The notes under the pieces: generated by a model
Told to the model about the DNA's origin: nothing
What the model saw: only the letters and a program-made list of their open reading frames with translations
The model's database searches: none
Translations under genes and position numbers: made by a program
Part shown: piece by piece, positions 60,415 to 64,000 of the stretch
How positions within the stretch are numbered: position 1 is the stretch's first letter
Layout: every line of letters starts with the position of its first letter
Assembly: GCA_040221175.1 (NCBI GenBank)
Contig: JAVJVK010000007.1
Location: 248,001 to 312,000 of the forward strand
Length of the DNA: 64,000 nt
Direction: 5' to 3'
DNA from: Phycisphaerales bacterium
Lineage (GTDB): Bacteria; Planctomycetota; Phycisphaerae; Phycisphaerales; UBA1924

Positions 60415-61299
60415 TCAGCCCAGCAGGTTGGCCGTTGCGGCGATTTCATCCGCCGCCCGCTCCCGCAGGGTGTCGAGGGCGGCCTCGCTCAGGCCGAGGA
60501 TCTCGAGCACGGCGGGGTCGATCTTGAGGCTGGTCAGGTCCAGGCGGAACTGGCCCGAGACCTCGCCCACCAGGCGGGTGGCGACGTAGACCATAGCGGG
60601 CAGTCGGCGGTTATCGGCCGGCGCCTTCATGGGGTCGTGGTGGTAGCCGGTGACCATGGCGAAGTTGCTAGGGAACTTCCACTTCTCGCACAGGCCCCTG
60701 CCGAAGTCCTGGTGGTCGGCCCCGAAGATCTGCGACTCGACGTCGCACATGTCGTTGATGGGCACGCCCTCGCCGTCGACGCCCAGCGTCTGGACGACCT
60801 CGATGAGCTTGTTGCGGTCGAACTGCATCTCGACCATGAGGCCGATGTTGTGCATCAGGCCGGCCAGGAAGGCCTCGTCGGCCATGCCGACCTTGGCGGC
60901 GTCGGCCACCATCTTGGTGACGGCGCCGGTGGCCACGGCGTGCTCCCACACGGCCTTGGCGCTGAAGCCGTGGCTGAGGTCGCCGCCGCGGAAGAGCTTG
61001 GCCAGGCTCGCGGCGATGGCGATGTTCTTGACGGCATTGAGCCCGAGCATCACGATCGCGCGGTTGATCGAGCCGATCTGGCCCGGCAGGCCGTAGAACG
61101 AAGAGTTCACGACCTTGAGGATCCGGCTTGAAAGGGCCGGATCGTTCGAGATGACGTTGTGCAGGTCCTGGGCTGTCGAGGACGGATCCTCGACCAGCTC
61201 CACGATCTTGAGAGTGACTTCGGGGAGCGTTGCGATGTGGCTGATCTCGCGGATCGCCATGTTGACGGTCTGCTCGCGTTCCTGTGTGCCGATGCTCAT
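60415..61299 (-). CDS. HDOD domain signal-output protein
   Basis: Encodes 294 residues with AGGAGA upstream of ATG 61299. The HDOD domain (residues ~15-215) has ISHIATLPEVTLKIVELVED, the SSRILKVVNSSFYGLPGQIGS motif and LGLNAVKNIAIAASLAKLF. These all-helical proteins are HD-like but not active phosphodiesterases, and act in two-component or c-di-GMP linked switching, often of motility or pili. The HAVATGAVTKMVADAAKVG and LMHNIGLMVEMQFDRNKLIE stretches keep an HD-like His-Asn in place of His-Asp. The remaining ~70 residues are helical. No adjacent receiver or histidine kinase. Confidence 0.87.
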   Translation of the reverse strand: MSIGTQEREQTVNMAIREISHIATLPEVTLKIVELVEDPSSTAQDLHNVISNDPALSSRILKVVNSSFYGLPGQIGSINRAIVMLGLNAVKNIAIAASLAKLFRGGDLSHGFSAKAVWEHAVATGAVTKMVADAAKVGMADEAFLAGLMHNIGLMVEMQFDRNKLIEVVQTLGVDGEGVPINDMCDVESQIFGADHQDFGRGLCEKWKFPSNFAMVTGYHHDPMKAPADNRRLPAMVYVATRLVGEVSGQFRLDLTSLKIDPAVLEILGLSEAALDTLRERAADEIAATANLLG

Positions 61300-61413
61300 G
61301 GCCTGATCTCCTGCCGCGGGGTTGCTGTGACGGCTTGCCCATGAGATCGGCGCGATGATGGAGCGACTTTGGTGATCGTTGAGCTTGAGAACGCGAAATT
61401 TCGCGCCGCCGGC

Positions 61414-62640
61414 TCAGTAGGCGTTGAGCTTGGCCAGCAGCCCGCGGTTATTCGGATCTACCGTCGCCAGCAGGCCCGCCACGCGGGGTCCGGCGGCGCC
61501 ATCGCCGTAGGGGTGGCTTGCCGGATCGCACGGCGGGGCGGCCAGGGCGTCGAGGATGGCCCGCTCGAGGGCTTCTTGAGGCCCTTCGTCGGCATGGACG
61601 ACGCCCGCGGGTCGCTCCCGGCCGTTCTGGCGAGGTCCGATATCGACCACCCGGCACCCCATGGCCGGAGCCTCGATCAGGCCGGCCGACGAGTTGCCCA
61701 CCAGCACCCCGCCGGTGGCTGCCAGCTTCTTGAGCAGGCCGACGAACTTCTCTCGCCGCATGTGGGGCCGGGGGTGGCCCAGCCGCTCGGTGAGCGTCCG
61801 TAGCACGCCCGCCCGTCCCGGGTCGTGGTTGGGCGAGAGCGCCAGGGGGGTCAGCTTCAGGGCCGCCAACGCATCCAGCAACGTGGCGGTGACGTGCTCC
61901 TCGGTTTCCACGGCCCGTCCCGTGGGGTGCAGCAGCACGACGGCCCTGGGCGAGCCGAGCGACGCAAACTCTTCCTCGGGCATGGGTTCAATGGCGGCAA
62001 GGTCATCGATGGCCGGCGAGCCCACGACATGGACGTGCTCGGGCTTTTCGCCCATGCGGATGAGGCGATCGGCCGAGGCTTGCGTGGCAGGAAGGTGGAG
62101 GTTGGCTAGCTTGCTGATGGCGTGCCGCATGGATTCGTCGGCCACGCCTTCGGCTCGGTCTCCGCCGTGCAGGTGGGCGAGCGCCCAGCCGCCCACGCTG
62201 GCAGCGCTCGCGGCGGCGAAGGCCTCGATGCGATCCCCAAGCACGACCACCCAGTCGGGCTCGTGGGCGCGAAAGCTGCGGGTGAGGCGGCTGATGCCCG
62301 TGCCGAGTGCCTCGGCATCGTCGGGCCGGGTGGTGCGGCCGGGCTTCTGCATGGGCACGCTGTCGGCGATGGGGAAGGCGGCCTTGACGTCGCGGAAGCT
62401 CTCGGCCGGGGGGATGAGGTGCGCCCCGGCGGCGATCACGAGCAGTTCCAGTTCGGCGTGGGCGTCGATGGCGGCCATCACGGGCTTGAGCAGGCCGAAG
62501 TCTGCCCGCGAGCCGGTGACCACGGCCACGCGTCGCTTGCGGGCGGCCCGGGCATGCGTACGCGCGGGCTGGGGGTCGCCGGCCCATCCAGGCCCGATCA
62601 TTCCTGCCGCCCGGGAGTGGTTTGCGGGGTCATGGGCCAT
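61414..62640 (-). CDS. neuC: UDP-N-acetylglucosamine 2-epimerase, hydrolysing (NeuC-like)
   Basis: Encodes 408 residues from ATG 62640. The GT-B-like fold begins RRVAVVTGSRADFGLLKPVM (about residue 35) and has LVVLGDRIEAFAAAS-like WVVVLGDRIEAFAAA, HLHGGDRAEGVADESMRHAI and SKLANLHLPATQASADRLI, which fit hydrolysing 2-epimerases that turn UDP-GlcNAc or UDP-diNAcBac into the free manno sugar for sialic or legionaminic acid synthesis. The non-hydrolysing WecB type is less likely because of the HGGDRAEG sequence. The first ~33 residues are a disordered leader; a later start (ATG 62601) is possible. neuB and neuA are not near. Confidence 0.8.
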   Translation of the reverse strand: MAHDPANHSRAAGMIGPGWAGDPQPARTHARAARKRRVAVVTGSRADFGLLKPVMAAIDAHAELELLVIAAGAHLIPPAESFRDVKAAFPIADSVPMQKPGRTTRPDDAEALGTGISRLTRSFRAHEPDWVVVLGDRIEAFAAASAASVGGWALAHLHGGDRAEGVADESMRHAISKLANLHLPATQASADRLIRMGEKPEHVHVVGSPAIDDLAAIEPMPEEEFASLGSPRAVVLLHPTGRAVETEEHVTATLLDALAALKLTPLALSPNHDPGRAGVLRTLTERLGHPRPHMRREKFVGLLKKLAATGGVLVGNSSAGLIEAPAMGCRVVDIGPRQNGRERPAGVVHADEGPQEALERAILDALAAPPCDPASHPYGDGAAGPRVAGLLATVDPNNRGLLAKLNAY

Positions 62641-62676
62641 GGTAGAGCCGCAGGCGGGCGTGCTACAGTGGCTGTC

Positions 62677-62683
62677 TATATAT
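62677..62683 (+). promoter_or_regulatory. AT-rich TATATAT before dnaN
   Basis: GTCTATATAT lies about 68 nt before the dnaN ATG in GC-rich sequence. It could be a -10; no -35 is convincing. Confidence 0.35.
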
Positions 62684-62750
62684 GAGAGCCCCAGGCAGTT
62701 GGGGCGTGTTTTCATTGGCCCAATCGTCGGGCGGCAAGGAGAGGGCTTCC

Positions 62751-63917
62751 ATGCGAGTGGTGTGCGATCGTGGCGCGTTGCTGGATGCGGTGAACGTGGT
62801 GTCGTCGGTCGCGGCCTCGCGCACGCCCAAGCCGCAGCTCACCTGCGTCAAGCTGACAGCCACGCGCGAAGGCGATGCGGGCGAGCTTACCCTGGCCGCC
62901 ACCGACGGCGAGATCGGCCTGCGCCTGCGCACCGCCCGAGTCGACGTGCAGGAGCCCGGCGAGGCGCTGGTGCCGGCAGACAAGCTCAAGCAGATCGTCG
63001 CCGCCGAGGACCACGAGCCCACGCTGACCCTCGAGAATGAAGACCGCACGCTGCACGTCAAGGGCGAGGACGCAAGCTACACGCTGCTGGGCTACGACCC
63101 GGCCGACCTGCCGCGCGTGGCCGACCGCAGCGACTTCGGAGCCGAGGGGCTCAAGACGCGCTTCGACTTCCCCAGTGACTCTTTGGGTGACATGATCTCG
63201 ATGACGCTGTTCGCCACGGCTCGCGAGACGACGCGCTACGCCATCAACGGCGTGCTCGTGCGGCGCAAGGGCAAGACGCTGGAGATGGTCGCCACCGATG
63301 GCCGCCGCCTGGCGATGGCCAAGGGCACCGTGCCCGGCGCGAGCAAGGACGACCCGGACGTGTCGTGCATCGTGCCCACCAAGGCGCTCTCGCTGCTGCA
63401 GCGCCTGGTCGATAGCGAAGACGAGACGGTCACCGTGGCCGTGGGAGACCAGAAGGCGCTGTTCGCCCTTGGCGGCGGCGACGACGACGTGCCGCGCGCG
63501 GTGCTTTCGAGCTCGCTGGTCGACGGCCAGTTCCCGCCATACGAAGAGGCCATCCCCAGCGACCAGACCGTCAAGGCGACCTTCGACAAGGACCTGCTGC
63601 ACAGCGCCGTCCGCCGCGCCGCCCTGCTGACCAACGAGGAGAGCAAGGGCGTCCGCCTGGCCTTCCGCGGCGAACACAAGCAGCTCGAGCTGTCCAGCCA
63701 CGCCCCGGAGATGGGCGAGGCCCGCGTGAACGTCGAGCTCAAGGGCTACGACGGCGCCGACGTGGAGATCGGCTTCAATCCCGGCTTTATCACCGACGCC
63801 CTCCGCGTCATGCACGAAGCCGAGGTGACCATGGAGCTCAAGGACGGCCGCCACGCGGGCGTGATCCGGACGAGCGGGAACGGTTTCCTGTACGTGGTGA
63901 TGCCGGTGACGATCTGA
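62751..63917 (+). CDS. dnaN: DNA polymerase III beta sliding clamp
   Basis: Encodes 388 residues with AAGGAG about nine bases before ATG 62751. The ring-forming clamp of the replicative polymerase. All three domains are visible: residues ~1-125 (RGALLDAVNVVSSVAASRTP with PADKLKQIVAAEDHE), ~135-255 (FATARETTRYAINGVLVRRK, VATDGRRLAMAKG) and ~260-388 (FPPYEEAIPSDQTVKATFDK, FNPGFITDALRVM and a C-terminal GNGFLYVVMPVTI). The final MPV is the usual end of the clamp. dnaA, recF and gyrB, the usual neighbours, are not in the window upstream; downstream only 83 bp remain. Confidence 0.96.
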   Translation: MRVVCDRGALLDAVNVVSSVAASRTPKPQLTCVKLTATREGDAGELTLAATDGEIGLRLRTARVDVQEPGEALVPADKLKQIVAAEDHEPTLTLENEDRTLHVKGEDASYTLLGYDPADLPRVADRSDFGAEGLKTRFDFPSDSLGDMISMTLFATARETTRYAINGVLVRRKGKTLEMVATDGRRLAMAKGTVPGASKDDPDVSCIVPTKALSLLQRLVDSEDETVTVAVGDQKALFALGGGDDDVPRAVLSSSLVDGQFPPYEEAIPSDQTVKATFDKDLLHSAVRRAALLTNEESKGVRLAFRGEHKQLELSSHAPEMGEARVNVELKGYDGADVEIGFNPGFITDALRVMHEAEVTMELKDGRHAGVIRTSGNGFLYVVMPVTI

Positions 63918-64000
63918 GGCGACGCCTGCCCTGCATTCCAAATCTGTTTTGGTTTCGGGGTTGACTTTTAAAGCGAATGGCGTTTTGCTTTAAATTATGC
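63918..64000 (+). other. AT-rich end of window, possible promoter
   Basis: After dnaN, TTGACT at 63961 and TAAATT at 63991 are both promoter-like, but 24 bp apart, which is too far for one promoter. The stretch is AT-rich relative to the window and probably precedes another gene. Confidence 0.3.

Noticed and set aside
61414-62640. Non-hydrolysing WecB-type epimerase
   Set aside because: The HGGDRAEG motif and overall pattern fit hydrolysing (NeuC-like) members better; the final call needs a profile search.

Overview
The window is high-GC, tightly packed chromosomal DNA from a member of the Planctomycetota, most likely class Phycisphaerae. The evidence is the set of protein tags it encodes: four secreted proteins end in a duplicated FDFLAFQNxFDAGD dockerin that closes in Gly-Cys. 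One protease-like protein starts with the LEPRVLL motif of planctomycete surface proteins. Two paralogues end in a VPLP...GAM(G)LAAVGLAGxGF..RRRR sorting tail, and two N-methylated pseudopilins are of planctomycete type. A lysine/arginine-rich H1-like protein and an envelope with LpxC/LpxD, OmpH, ExbBD and NeuC agree with a diderm planctomycete. I saw no tRNA, rRNA, CRISPR array, insertion sequence or prophage.

Layout. 1-5.5 kb: tRNA-dihydrouridine synthase (cut by the left edge), a lipoprotein, a PIG-L deacetylase, a cysteine-free FmdB-like protein, class II DAHP synthase, an H1-like repeat protein and an AhpD-like protein. 5.5-16.7 kb: orphan DNA methyltransferase coupled to a DUF167 gene, a dockerin FG-GAP protein, a large unknown protein, bS21, a KynB-type hydrolase, a LEPR-XLL metzincin, LysRS and CoaD. 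16.7-27.5 kb: a structured, terminator-ended intergenic segment, a dockerin gene broken by one stop codon, a Nif3-like protein, then ispE/ROK kinase/M20 hydrolase overlapping head to tail, another dockerin protein and dnaE. 27.5-39.1 kb: two paralogous surface proteins with a possible Cys-Gln thioester; a minus-strand operon (TPR-like protein, PP2C phosphatase, trypsin-like lipoprotein, PLP aminotransferase); then ompH-lpxD-lpxC and an FMN reductase. 39.1-47 kb: pseudopilin unit, dapA, gatA, an ECF sigma factor with its probable anti-sigma factor, and mutM. 47-64 kb: a 297-bp gap with two perfect DnaA boxes, an HTH-membrane protein, mgtE, a dockerin propeller, then comEC-speA-thiL-tsaE-exbB-exbD-exbD on the minus strand, a second pseudopilin, an HDOD protein, neuC and dnaN.

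How it works together. Several blocks are clear units: lipid A synthesis (ompH-lpxD-lpxC), isoprenoid and sugar metabolism (ispE-ROK-M20), proton-driven envelope energisation (exbB-exbD-exbD) and stress signalling (sigma/anti-sigma, PP2C phosphatase). Two features of gene organisation stand out. Many genes have no Shine-Dalgarno sequence but carry a TANNNT box only 5-8 bases before the start codon, which is the arrangement expected of leaderless transcripts. Convergent genes almost always abut within 0-7 bp; the one large convergent gap is the one holding the candidate replication origin.
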